From positions 1,488,001-1,552,000 of the forward strand of contig NZ_QHLY01000012.1 in NCBI RefSeq assembly GCF_003185895.1: a DNA stretch of 64,000 bases. Direction: 5' to 3'. Shown here piece by piece: positions 1 through 8,439 of this stretch. The notes below the pieces were generated by a model. That model searched no databases and had not been told where the DNA came from. It worked only from the letters and a program-made list of their open reading frames with translations. The translations under genes and the position numbers were made by a program. This DNA is from Cryobacterium arcticum (GTDB lineage Bacteria; Actinomycetota; Actinomycetes; Actinomycetales; Microbacteriaceae). Position 1 is the first letter of the stretch, and every line of letters begins with the position of its first letter.

Positions 1-653
1 TGTTCCTCAACTCGGACTTCCCGGTCTGGTTCAAGAACTCCGCCATCGTCACGGTGTTCGTCACCCTCGGCCGGGTGTTCTTCAATTCCCTGGCCGGCTA
101 CGCCCTGGCCCGGCTGCACTTCCGCGGCCGCAACCTGATCTTCGCGCTGCTCATCGCGGTGATGAGCGTGCCCGGTGTCGTGCTGCTGATCCCCAAGTTC
201 CTGGTGATCAACCAGCTGGGCATCTACGACACCTACGTGGCCATGATCGTGCCGCTGCTCACCGACGCCGCGGGCGTGTTCATCATGAAGAACTTCTTCG
301 AATCGATCCCCGCCAGCGTCGAGGAGCAGGCCCGCATCGACGGCGCCGGCACCTTCCGGGTGTTCTGGTCGATCGTGCTGCCGATGGCCCGGCCCGCGTT
401 GGTGACGATCATCATCCTGTCGTTCCAGGGCTCCTGGAACGAGCTGTCGCACTTCATCGTGGCCACCCAATCGGCCGAGCTCACCACCCTCACCAAGGGT
501 GTCGCGTCGCTGGCGTCCGGGCAGCTGAGCCAGGGCACCCAGTACCCGCTCAAGCTCGCCGCCGCAGCCATCATGACCATCCCGGTGGCGGTGATGTTCT
601 TCATCTTCCAGAAACGCATCATGAACACCACCGACGGGGCGGTGAAGGAGTAG
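1..653 (+). CDS. Carbohydrate ABC transporter permease (MalG-type), 5' end outside window
   Basis: Inner-membrane subunit of a sugar importer of the CUT1 type. The reading frame is open from base 3, so the gene starts upstream and about 217 C-terminal residues are visible. They contain several hydrophobic helices and the permease EAA loop (EEQARIDGAGTFRVFWSIVLP), which docks on the ATPase; the C-terminal KRIMNTTDGAVKE is typical of the family. A debranching-type glycoside hydrolase follows 76 bp downstream on the same strand, so the imported sugar is probably an oligoglucoside, but the binding protein lies outside and the substrate cannot be read here. Confidence 0.93.
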   Translation, partial: FLNSDFPVWFKNSAIVTVFVTLGRVFFNSLAGYALARLHFRGRNLIFALLIAVMSVPGVVLLIPKFLVINQLGIYDTYVAMIVPLLTDAAGVFIMKNFFESIPASVEEQARIDGAGTFRVFWSIVLPMARPALVTIIILSFQGSWNELSHFIVATQSAELTTLTKGVASLASGQLSQGTQYPLKLAAAAIMTIPVAVMFFIFQKRIMNTTDGAVKE

Positions 654-729
654 CCGGTCCTCCCCAGCCCCTCCCCGCCACTCTTCTTCCACAGTTCCGC
701 ACCACAACACCTGGAGTCGTACCGCTCTC

Positions 730-2802
730 ATGCTCTCCCACCCCGTCCAGCCCCTGCTCCACGATTCCGCCATCGTTCTGGCCGCGCCCACCCAGGCCTG
801 GTCCGGCGCCGACGGACGCACCAGCATGCCCATCCACGGCCTGTATCACGCGGACACCCGCATCCTCTCCGGCTGGAGCCTGCTGGTGGGCGGCGCCACC
901 GGGGAGCCGATCGGCTCGGCCGCGCGCGGCGCCGGGGAGATGACGTTCAGCTCCCTGCTGCGACACCTCGACGACCGCACCGCCGACCCCCGGCTGCGGC
1001 TGCAGGTCACCCGCACGGTCACGGCCGGCCGGCTCACCGAGCGCATCACCATCGAATCCGGGCTGGCGCATCCGATCGACACCACCGTGGCGGTGCGTCT
1101 GTCGGCCGACTTCGCCGACATGCAGACCGTCAAGGCGGGCCTGGGCAGCGCCGCCGACCGGGCCGCGTTCCCGGCGGCCGAGCTGCCCGAGAGCCCGGTG
1201 ATCGACGTGCAGACCACGGCAGCGGGCATCCGCCTGGCCACGCCCACCGTGGCGGCGCTCGTGCAGGTGAGCGGCAACGGCGTGTCGGGCACGGATGCCG
1301 CGGCGCTCGGCTTGGCCGACCCGGTCGGCACCCCCGGGTCCACCGAACTCGGTGCCACGTGGGCGGTCACCGTGCCGGCCCGCGGCAGCGTCACCGTCAC
1401 GTGGACCGTCGACATCGACCATGCCGCCACCGTCGTGCAGGCAGCCCCCGGGCTGCCCGAGTGGGCGGGCGTGTCGGTGCAGTCCGGCGACGCCCGCCTG
1501 GCCCGCTGGGTGCAAAAGGCATTGAAGGACCTCTCCGGCCTGCGGATGGCGACCACCGCGCGGCCGGAGGAGCCGTTCCTCGCCGCCGGCGCCCCGTGGT
1601 TCTTCACCCTGTTCGGCCGGGACTCGATCTGGGCCGCCCGGTTCCTGCTGCCGCTGGGCACCGAGCTCGCCGCCTCCACCCTGCGGATCCTCGCCGAGCT
1701 GCAGGGCACCACCACCGTCGCCGACACCGCCGAGCAGCCCGGCAAGATCATGCACGAACTGCGGCCCGCCGCGTTCACCATCCCCGGCGAAGACGTCTCG
1801 CTGCCGCCGCTGTACTACGGCACCGTCGACGCCACCCCGCTGTGGATCTGCCTGCTCGCCGACGCCCACAGTTGGGGCATGGCCGACGCCGAGGTCGAGG
1901 CGCTGCTGCCGCACCTTGAGGCGGCCCTGGCCTGGATGCGTGACTTCGGCGACAGCGATGGCGACGGGTTTCTCGAGTACGTCGACAGCACCGGCCACGG
2001 GCTCGCCAACCAAGGCTGGAAGGACTCCGGCGACTCGATCCAGTGGCGCGATGGCAGCCTCGCCGACGGGCCGATCGCCCTCTGCGAGGTGCAGGCCTAC
2101 GCCTACCAGGCTGCGATCGGCGGCGCCGACCTGCTCGATGCGTTCGGCCGGCCCGGCGGCGACGCCTGGCGGGCCTGGGCCGAGGAGCTCAAGACCCGGT
2201 TCCGCGCCTCGTTCTGGATCGACTCCCCCGCCGGCCGCTACCCGGCCGTGGCGCTGGACGCGTTCAAACGCCCGGTCGACACCGTGACCAGCAACATCGG
2301 TCACCTCCTCGGCACCGGTCTACTCTCCGCCGAGGAATCCGCCCTCGTCGCCGCCCGCTTGGTCTCCCCCGAGCTCAACTCCGGCTACGGCCTGCGCACC
2401 ATGTCGACCGACTCGGCCGGCTACTGGCCGGTGAGCTACCACGGCGGCTCGGTCTGGACCCACGACACCGCCATCGCCATCGCCGGGCTCGGCCGCGCCG
2501 GCTTCGGTGCCGAGGCGGGCGAGCTGGTCACCGGCCTGCTGGCGGCGGCCGAATCGTTCGACTACCGCATGCCCGAGCTGCACTCCGGCGACGCCGCATC
2601 CGCCGTCACCGCCGCCGGCGCCTACCCGGCCGCCTGCCGTCCGCAGGCGTGGTCCGCCGCCGCCGCCATCTCGGTGCTGGGCACCGTGCTCGGGCTGGCA
2701 CCCGACTCGGACACCGGCCAGGTGGGCAGTACGCCGATCGAGCCCCCGGTCGTGGGAGAGGTCACGGTGCACGGGCTCGCCAGGACACTGCGGGTCGGCT
2801 GA
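730..2802 (+). CDS. Glycogen-debranching-type hydrolase (amylo-alpha-1,6-glucosidase family)
   Basis: 690-aa protein with the two-part layout of bacterial debranching-enzyme homologues. An N-terminal beta-rich domain (about residues 15-250) opens with GLYHADTRILSGWSLLVGG, and a C-terminal (alpha/alpha)6 domain holds PWFFTLFGRDSIWAARFLLP, NQGWKDSGDSIQWRDG and SVWTHDTAIAIAGL, which carry the acidic residues expected of the active site. The start ATG has a weak CTGGAG 14 bp upstream. It lies just after a sugar ABC permease and is probably co-transcribed, which fits hydrolysis of imported oligosaccharides. The exact linkage specificity cannot be read from sequence. No signal peptide, so it should be cytoplasmic. 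Confidence 0.88.
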   Translation: MLSHPVQPLLHDSAIVLAAPTQAWSGADGRTSMPIHGLYHADTRILSGWSLLVGGATGEPIGSAARGAGEMTFSSLLRHLDDRTADPRLRLQVTRTVTAGRLTERITIESGLAHPIDTTVAVRLSADFADMQTVKAGLGSAADRAAFPAAELPESPVIDVQTTAAGIRLATPTVAALVQVSGNGVSGTDAAALGLADPVGTPGSTELGATWAVTVPARGSVTVTWTVDIDHAATVVQAAPGLPEWAGVSVQSGDARLARWVQKALKDLSGLRMATTARPEEPFLAAGAPWFFTLFGRDSIWAARFLLPLGTELAASTLRILAELQGTTTVADTAEQPGKIMHELRPAAFTIPGEDVSLPPLYYGTVDATPLWICLLADAHSWGMADAEVEALLPHLEAALAWMRDFGDSDGDGFLEYVDSTGHGLANQGWKDSGDSIQWRDGSLADGPIALCEVQAYAYQAAIGGADLLDAFGRPGGDAWRAWAEELKTRFRASFWIDSPAGRYPAVALDAFKRPVDTVTSNIGHLLGTGLLSAEESALVAARLVSPELNSGYGLRTMSTDSAGYWPVSYHGGSVWTHDTAIAIAGLGRAGFGAEAGELVTGLLAAAESFDYRMPELHSGDAASAVTAAGAYPAACRPQAWSAAAAISVLGTVLGLAPDSDTGQVGSTPIEPPVVGEVTVHGLARTLRVG

Positions 2803-2921
2803 TCGGGGTTGCGCTGCGCAGGGTGGGCTGCGGGTCAGCTGATCGGGGTGCGCCGCGCGGAGGTGGCTGGTGCGCCGCGCGGGCCTCGCCGGCCGGGCAC
2901 TCTGCGCCTAGCATCCGCTCC

Positions 2922-3365
2922 ATGAGCACCCACCCCAACCCCCAACCCACCCCGGTCAAACAGCTCCGCCTCGTCGTGGAGACGGAGGACTTCGACGCCG
3001 CCGTCAGCTTCTACCGCGACGTGCTCGGCCTGCCCGAACAAGCCGCGTTCGAGGGCGAGGGCGACGCCCGGGTCGTCATCCTGAGCGCCGGCATCGCCAC
3101 CCTCGAACTCTCCAACCCCGCTCAGGTGCGCCTGATCGACCGGGTCGAAACGGATGGCGGCACCAGCGCCCGCCTCCGGGTCGCGTTCGAGGTCGACGAC
3201 ACCGCCGCCACCACCGACCGGCTCGTCGACGCCGGCGCGCAGCTCACCGCCACGCCCCGCGAGACCCCGTGGCGCTCGATCAACGCGCGGCTGGAGGCCC
3301 CGGCCGGGCTGCAGGTCACCCTGTTCCAGGAGCTGGATGCCCCGCCGCCGCAACCAGAAGCCTGA
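2922..3365 (+). CDS. VOC (glyoxalase/bleomycin-resistance) family protein
   Basis: 147-aa protein with the paired beta-alpha-beta-beta-beta layout of the vicinal-oxygen-chelate superfamily: KQLRLVVETEDFDAAVSFYR then DVLGLPEQ, and a second half with RVAFEVDDTAATTDRLVDAG and the closing APAGLQVTLFQELD. The ATG at 2922 is chosen because the family usually starts 10-15 residues before the first strand; the frame is open far upstream as a GC artefact. Metal ligands are not obvious: the usual first His is replaced by Arg in KQLRLVV and the last Glu may be in LFQE. Substrate unknown. Confidence 0.85.
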   Translation: MSTHPNPQPTPVKQLRLVVETEDFDAAVSFYRDVLGLPEQAAFEGEGDARVVILSAGIATLELSNPAQVRLIDRVETDGGTSARLRVAFEVDDTAATTDRLVDAGAQLTATPRETPWRSINARLEAPAGLQVTLFQELDAPPPQPEA

Positions 3366-3614
3366 CCGGAGCTGCGCGGGCAAAACGCCGATTCGCCCGT
3401 GGCGCGCCACCCGCGAACCGGCGCCCGACCCGCGCTTCGCGGAAGTCACCCCCATGCCACCGGATGCCCCGCGACGACCACCCGGCCCAGCCACGCATCC
3501 GCCGCTCACCACAGCCGACCCACCTGCCGAGCCACCTGCCGGAGCTGCGCGGGCAAAACGCCGATTCGCCCGTGGCGCGCCACCCGCGAACCGGCGCCCG
3601 ACCCGCGCTTCGCG
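3366..3614. repeat. 76-bp direct repeat pair with an internal near-palindrome
   Basis: Bases 3366-3441 and 3539-3614 are essentially identical over 76 bp, spaced 173 bp apart, between the VOC gene and the MFS gene. Each copy contains a near-perfect dyad centred on GTGGCGCGCCAC and is related to the perfect 40-bp palindrome at 32747-32786. The first copy begins one base after the VOC stop codon. No ORF explains the conservation, so this looks like a dispersed palindromic repeat family rather than a gene. Confidence 0.85.
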
Positions 3615-3687
3615 AGAGCCACCCCGCGACCACCCCAGCGACCACCCCGTGGCGCAGCGCCCCCTCCCGCCACGGCAGAATGAAACA

Positions 3688-5094
3688 ATGAACCGATCGG
3701 CGACCCTCAACCGGCCCCTCGCCCTTCTCGTCGCCGGCACGTTCTTCATGGAGAACCTCGACGGCACCATCATCCAGACCGCCGCCCCGGCCATGGCCCG
3801 CGACCTCGGCGTGAACGCCGTCGACATCAACATCGCCATGACCGCCTACCTGCTCACCCTCGCCATCGGCGTTCCGGTCAGCGGATGGCTGGCCGACCGG
3901 TTCGGCACCCGGCGCATCTTCGCGCTGGCGATCGTGATCTTCACCGTGGCGTCCGCCCTCTGCGCGCTGAGCACCTCCCTGCCGATGCTCGTGGCCATGC
4001 GGGTGCTGCAGGGTGTGGGCGGCGCCATGATGGTGCCGGTCGGCCGGTTGGCGGTGCTCCGCTCGGTGCAGAAGCGCGACCTGCTCGACGCCATGGCCTA
4101 CCTCACCTGGCCCGCGCTGCTGGCGCCGGTGCTCGCCCCCGTGATCGGCGGGGTGCTCAGCGACACCGTCGGCTGGCAGTGGATCTTCCTCGTCAACATC
4201 CCGATCGGAGTCGTCGCGTTCCTCGTGGCCCTTCGAGTGGTCCCGGCGGTCGACCCGATCAGCGCCCGCCGGCTGGACTGGGCCGGCTTCGCCCTGGTGG
4301 GCGTGGCCCTGGCCGCGCTGGTGCTCGGCATGGAACTCATCGGCGGCAGCTCGACGAACTGGTGGCAAGCCGTCGGGCTGCTCGGCGTGGCCGCCGTGGT
4401 GGGCACCGGTGCGGTGCTGCGGATGCGGCGGGCGGCGCATCCGCTGCTCGACCTGTCGGCGCTGGTCATCCCCACCTTCCGGGTGGGCAACGTCGGCGGT
4501 CTCATCTACCGGCTGCTGATCGGCGCCGCCCCGTTCCTGTTCGTGCTGCTGTTCCAAACTGGGTTCGGTTGGACCGCCTCCCAGGCCGGACTGCTGGTGA
4601 TGGCGGTGTTCCTGGGCAATATCGCCATAAAACCGGCGACCAGCCCGCTGATCCGCCGATTCGGTTTTCGCACGGTGATCGTGGGCAGCAACCTCTGCGG
4701 CGCCGCCGTTTTCGCCGCCTGCGCGTTCATCGAACCGGGCACGCCGCTCGCCGTCATCGCCGTGCTCCTCTTCCTGAGCGGCGTGTTCCGGTCGATTGGC
4801 TTCAGCGGCTATAACTCGGTGCAGTTCGCCGACGTGCCCGCGGCGCTCACCTCGGGCGCCAACACGCTCGCGTCCACACTGCAGCAGGTGGCGGTGGGCC
4901 TCGGCATCGCCGCCGCCGCGCTCATCGTGCGCGGCACCACCGCCGGCGCCGCGCTCGTCGACCCCGACGCCACCGAGCTCGGCTACCGCTGGGCGTTCGC
5001 GGTGCTGGCCGTGCTGCTGCTCCTGCCGGCGATCGAGGCCTGGCGGATGTCGCGCGAGGCCGGCGCGGAAGTCGCCGCCCGCCGCTCCCGCTGA
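3688..5094 (+). CDS. MFS transporter, DHA2-like drug exporter
   Basis: 468-aa, highly hydrophobic protein; the length suits the 14-helix DHA2 branch. It shows the MFS motif A between helices 2 and 3 (GWLADRFGTRRIFALA) and an antiporter-type motif in the fifth helix region (LAPVLAPVIGGVLSD) followed by GWQWIFLVNIPIGVVAF, typical of multidrug exporters driven by proton antiport. The acidic FMENLDGTIIQTAAPAMA in helix 1 matches the family. ATG 3688 is used because everything upstream in frame is repeat-derived. No adjacent regulator, so the substrate is unknown. Confidence 0.92.
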   Translation: MNRSATLNRPLALLVAGTFFMENLDGTIIQTAAPAMARDLGVNAVDINIAMTAYLLTLAIGVPVSGWLADRFGTRRIFALAIVIFTVASALCALSTSLPMLVAMRVLQGVGGAMMVPVGRLAVLRSVQKRDLLDAMAYLTWPALLAPVLAPVIGGVLSDTVGWQWIFLVNIPIGVVAFLVALRVVPAVDPISARRLDWAGFALVGVALAALVLGMELIGGSSTNWWQAVGLLGVAAVVGTGAVLRMRRAAHPLLDLSALVIPTFRVGNVGGLIYRLLIGAAPFLFVLLFQTGFGWTASQAGLLVMAVFLGNIAIKPATSPLIRRFGFRTVIVGSNLCGAAVFAACAFIEPGTPLAVIAVLLFLSGVFRSIGFSGYNSVQFADVPAALTSGANTLASTLQQVAVGLGIAAAALIVRGTTAGAALVDPDATELGYRWAFAVLAVLLLLPAIEAWRMSREAGAEVAARRSR

Positions 5095-5218
5095 CCCGGC
5101 CGGCGCAGACTGGAGCCGCTCGCCGCTCCCGCTGGCCCGCACCCGCGCAGACGGAGCTACACTCGCTCGGCACCGCCTTCTCCCCACCCGGAATCCTCAC
5201 CCCGGAAAGCAGGCCGCA

Positions 5219-5446
5219 ATGACCGTTCCCCGCCTACTCCTCACCGTCGGCCTGGCTGCCGGCATCGCGTTCGTCGGCTACCTCCTGGGCACCAGGGCCG
5301 GCCAAGACCAGTCCAGGAAGATTCGCGCCAGCGCCCACAAAGCCGCCCGCAATGCCTGGACCCCGGAGCCCAAGAAGGACCGCACTCGCATCCAGAAACT
5401 GGCTAAACGCAACGCCAAGAAGATCGACAAGGCCGTGCACCACTGA
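5219..5446 (+). CDS. Small YtxH-like membrane protein
   Basis: 75-aa protein with one N-terminal hydrophobic segment (about residues 5-24, ending YLLGTRAGQ) followed by a lysine/arginine-rich tail (QKLAKRNAKKIDKAVHH). The short helix ending in a GTRAG-like turn recalls YtxH-domain proteins. A GGAAAG motif lies 8-13 bp before the ATG. It is followed by a strong inverted repeat shared with the convergent lacI-type gene. Function unknown; topology and basic tail suggest a membrane-tethered nucleic-acid or envelope-associated role, which is inference. Confidence 0.7.
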   Translation: MTVPRLLLTVGLAAGIAFVGYLLGTRAGQDQSRKIRASAHKAARNAWTPEPKKDRTRIQKLAKRNAKKIDKAVHH

Positions 5447-5454
5447 ACGTCGCA

Positions 5455-5529
5455 CGCTAATAAGGAAATAGTTCGCTAATAAGGATGCTGCGCGCAATTT
5501 CGTCCTTTTTAGCGCACTATTTCCTTTTT
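5455..5529. terminator. Bidirectional terminator-like inverted repeat
   Basis: Two arms of about 29 bp, around CTAATAAGGAAATAGTTCGC and its complement ending ACTATTTCCTTTTT, flank a short GC-rich loop. It lies between convergent genes, with A-rich sequence on one side and T-runs on the other, as a two-way terminator should. A second member of the same family occurs at 12973-13052, also between convergent genes. Confidence 0.75.
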
Positions 5530-5548
5530 CGGGGCTGCGTCGACGCGC

Positions 5549-6577
5549 TCAGCGCACCGGCGGCGGCGCTGTCGACCCGCGCACCACCAGCTCGGGCTGC
5601 ACCCGGAACTCCTCAGGCAACTCACGCCCCTCCATCAGGGCATCGAGCAACGCGAAGGAGAGCACTCCCACCTTCTCGAAGTCCTGCCGGATCGTGGTGA
5701 GCGGCGGCGACGCGAACGCGGCCAGCGGGTGGTCGTCGAAGCCGACCACCGAGACGTCCTCTGGCACCCGCAGGCCCCGGTCCAGCAACGCACGGATGGC
5801 ACCCAGCGCCACCTCATCGTTCGCGCAGGCGATCGCGGTGACCTGGTCGCCGTAGTTGTCGAGCATCTCCCGGGCGGCGTTGTAGCCCGACAACGGCCGC
5901 CAGTCCGCGCAGCGGATCACCGGGTAGTGCGGCAGCCGGGCCTGGGTGAGGGTGTCGAGGATGCCGAGCGAGCGCCGTTCCGTGGGCCGGGTGTCGTAGG
6001 GCGCCAGGATGAAGATCGACCGGTGCCCGAGATCGATGAGGTGCTGCGCGGCGATCGCGCCGCCGCGGTACTCGTCAAAGGAGACGAACGGCCGGTCCGC
6101 CACACCGCCCTCGGCCTGACCGGTGGCGGAAACCACCGGCAGGTACCCCGGCAACGCCGGAATCGTGGCATGGGCGCCGTCGTCGAAGTCCACCACCACG
6201 ACTCCGCCGAGCGCGTGCGAGGCCACGGTGCTCACGGTCTTGCGCACGCTCGCCTCATCCGCACCCTCGATCACGCTGATCAGCACCGACATATCCCGCT
6301 CGCGGGCCCGCTTCTCGATGCCGTGGATCGTGGCTGCGTAGCCGTAGTCGGCGGTGTTCGAGGTCACGATGCCGATCGTCGTCACCCGCCCCGAGACCAG
6401 CTGGCTCGCGGCGGCGTTACCGAAGTAACCGATTCGGTCCATGGCCTCGTGCACTCGTTCGCGGGTTTTCGCGGTGACCTTGACGGACCCCTCGATCACC
6501 CGCGACACCGTCACGGTTGACACCCCGGCCGCAGTGGCGACATCAGTGAGGGTGGGTCGTTGCGGAAACCTGTTCAC
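5549..6577 (-). CDS. LacI-family transcriptional regulator
   Basis: 342-aa regulator. The N-terminal helix-turn-helix with hinge (TLTDVATAAGVSTVTVSRVI, residues 9-28, then RIGYFGNAAASQLVSG) is followed by a periplasmic-binding-protein-like sensor domain ending VGFDDHPLAAFASPPLTTIR. It is the last gene downstream of the binding protein and two permeases on the same strand (57 bp after the second permease), so it is the likely local sugar-responsive repressor of that operon and the divergent alpha-galactosidase. I could not pick out a clear operator palindrome in the intergenic region. Confidence 0.93.
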   Translation of the reverse strand: MNRFPQRPTLTDVATAAGVSTVTVSRVIEGSVKVTAKTRERVHEAMDRIGYFGNAAASQLVSGRVTTIGIVTSNTADYGYAATIHGIEKRARERDMSVLISVIEGADEASVRKTVSTVASHALGGVVVVDFDDGAHATIPALPGYLPVVSATGQAEGGVADRPFVSFDEYRGGAIAAQHLIDLGHRSIFILAPYDTRPTERRSLGILDTLTQARLPHYPVIRCADWRPLSGYNAAREMLDNYGDQVTAIACANDEVALGAIRALLDRGLRVPEDVSVVGFDDHPLAAFASPPLTTIRQDFEKVGVLSFALLDALMEGRELPEEFRVQPELVVRGSTAPPPVR

Positions 6578-6633
6578 GGTTGAATCCTATGCGCGAGCAG
6601 GTGTTTTGGCGGCGGCCGCACAGGCCCGGCGCA

Positions 6634-7476
6634 TCATCCCTTGACCGCCCCGCTCATCAAGCCGGAGATGAAGTAGCGCTGCAGGAACAGGAAGATGATC
6701 GCCACCGGAAGCACCGCGATTACAGAGCCGGCCATGAGTCCGCCCCAGTCCACCGAGTTGGCGCCCTTGAAGAGCATCAGCGCTGGTGTGATCGTGCGCA
6801 ACGAGTCGGTGGAGATGAAGATGTACCCGAACATGAACTCGTTCCACGCGGTGATGAACGAGTACAGACCCACCGACACGATCGACGGCAACATCACCGG
6901 AAGCACCACGTGCGTGAGCGTCTTCAGCCGGGAGGCACCGTCGATCTCCGCGGCTTCCTCAAGCGACATCGGAATGCTGTCGTATGCGCTGGACAGCATG
7001 AACGTCGACAACGGAATGACGAACGTCGTATACGCCAGGATCAGCGAAGCGTAGCTGTCGAGCAGCCCCAGGTTGCGCATCGTGATGTAGAGCGGCACGA
7101 GCAGCAGCACACCGGGGATCATCTGCGACACCAGCATGCCGAAGTTGGTGCCCTGCACCAGCCTCATGCGGTAGTTGCGGCTGAACACGTAACCCGCCAG
7201 CAGCGAGATCACCAGCGACAGCGCACAAGCCGCCAGCGAGACGATCAGGCTGTTGCGCAAGTACTCGAGAAAGTTATGCTCCACGAACACCCGCACGAAG
7301 TTGTCGAGGGTGGGCGACTGGATGAAGAACGAGGGCGTGCGGGCCCGGATCTCCTCGCGCGGCTTGAGCGAGGAGATGACCATCCAGATAAAGGGGAACA
7401 GCGTATAGACGGAGAGGATGGCGAGCAGCACGTAGCTGACGGCATTGCCGGTGCGGCGTTGGGAGGTGATCGACAT
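6634..7476 (-). CDS. Carbohydrate ABC transporter permease (MalG-type)
   Basis: 280-aa membrane subunit with about six helices. The EAA loop reads SLEEAAEIDGASRLKTLTHV, contacting the ATPase. The start MSITSQRR at 7476 lies 8 bp after the stop of the MalF-type partner; an open frame continues upstream but overlaps that gene antiparallel to its logic, so the short start is preferred. C-terminus YFISGLMSGAVKG is characteristic. No ATPase is encoded here, so a shared MsiK-like ATPase elsewhere is expected, as is usual for CUT1 importers in actinobacteria. Confidence 0.94.
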   Translation of the reverse strand: MSITSQRRTGNAVSYVLLAILSVYTLFPFIWMVISSLKPREEIRARTPSFFIQSPTLDNFVRVFVEHNFLEYLRNSLIVSLAACALSLVISLLAGYVFSRNYRMRLVQGTNFGMLVSQMIPGVLLLVPLYITMRNLGLLDSYASLILAYTTFVIPLSTFMLSSAYDSIPMSLEEAAEIDGASRLKTLTHVVLPVMLPSIVSVGLYSFITAWNEFMFGYIFISTDSLRTITPALMLFKGANSVDWGGLMAGSVIAVLPVAIIFLFLQRYFISGLMSGAVKG

Positions 7477-7484
7477 GATGCGTC

Positions 7485-8402
7485 CTATCCGACGATCTCG
7501 TCGCTGAGACGGCGACGGTAGCGGTAATACACGACGAAGATGAGCGACGTGCCGAGGAACATGATCGTCGAGAGGGCGGATGCCGCCCCGACGTCGAATT
7601 GCTGCAGGGAGTAGCGATAGATGAGAATCGGCAGCGTCATGGTGGCGTAGTTCGGGCCGCCCTGGGTCATCACCCAGATGAAGTCGAAGTTCACCGCCGT
7701 CCAGATCAGGTGGATGAACACAATGATCAGCGAGACGCTGCGCAGCTGCGGCATGGTGACGCTCCAGAAGCGGCGCCAGGCGTTCGCGCCGTCGAGCGCT
7801 GCGGCCTCGAACAGTTCGTCGGGGATGGCCTGCATCGCCGCGAGGAACGAGATCGTGTAGTACGGGAAGCTCCGCCAGACATTGACGAAGATCACCGTGG
7901 ACATCGCCCACTCCTTGTCGCCGAGGAAGTTGATCGGTGAGTCGACCAACCCCGTCGACGTGAGCAGGCTGTTGATGATGCCGAAGTCCGGGTTGAGCAT
8001 CCACTCCCAGGTCATGCCCGCCACCACGATCGGTACCAGCCACGGAATGAAGGTGGCGACCCGGAACAGGCCCTGGCCGCGCATCTTGCGGTTGAGCAGA
8101 AGCGCGGCGCTGAGACCGACCACGAACTCGCCGATAACAGATCCGATCGTCCAGACCAACGTGTTGCTCACAGCGGGGAAGAAATGCGGGTCGGAGACCA
8201 CCTTGTGGAAGTTGTCGAGGCCGACGAAACCGCCGACACCCGGGTTGACCAGATGCGCATCTTGGAAGGCATCGGTCAGCACCGTGACCAGGGGGTACCC
8301 GATGAGTACGGCGAGAAACAACAGCGCCGGACTCAGGGCCAGTATCACGAAGCGCCTGTTTGTGGTCTTGCGTGAGTCAGCTCCGACTCGCATTTTTGTC
8401 AC
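7485..8402 (-). CDS. Carbohydrate ABC transporter permease (MalF-type)
   Basis: 305-aa permease with an N-terminal helix (FVILALSPALLFLAVLIGYP) and the EAA loop at IPDELFEAAALDGANAWRRF. Pairs with the MalG-type subunit 8 bp downstream and follows the binding protein gene by 37 bp. The module, together with the divergent GH36 gene, suggests uptake of alpha-galactosides such as raffinose or melibiose; the sugar is inferred from context only. Confidence 0.94.
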   Translation of the reverse strand: MTKMRVGADSRKTTNRRFVILALSPALLFLAVLIGYPLVTVLTDAFQDAHLVNPGVGGFVGLDNFHKVVSDPHFFPAVSNTLVWTIGSVIGEFVVGLSAALLLNRKMRGQGLFRVATFIPWLVPIVVAGMTWEWMLNPDFGIINSLLTSTGLVDSPINFLGDKEWAMSTVIFVNVWRSFPYYTISFLAAMQAIPDELFEAAALDGANAWRRFWSVTMPQLRSVSLIIVFIHLIWTAVNFDFIWVMTQGGPNYATMTLPILIYRYSLQQFDVGAASALSTIMFLGTSLIFVVYYRYRRRLSDEIVG

Positions 8403-8439
8403 CTATCTGTTGACGAGGGCGTCAGGTTGGCTGGGGGCA

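Noticed and set aside
619..2304. Long leftward open frame opposite the debranching-type gene
   Set aside because: Composition is Gly/Arg/Asp-rich low-complexity with no domain; it is a GC-driven shadow of the rightward gene, which has clear family motifs.
3316..5187. 623-codon leftward frame opposite the MFS gene
   Set aside because: His/Glu/Gly/Arg-rich artefact; the rightward frame encodes an obvious membrane transporter.
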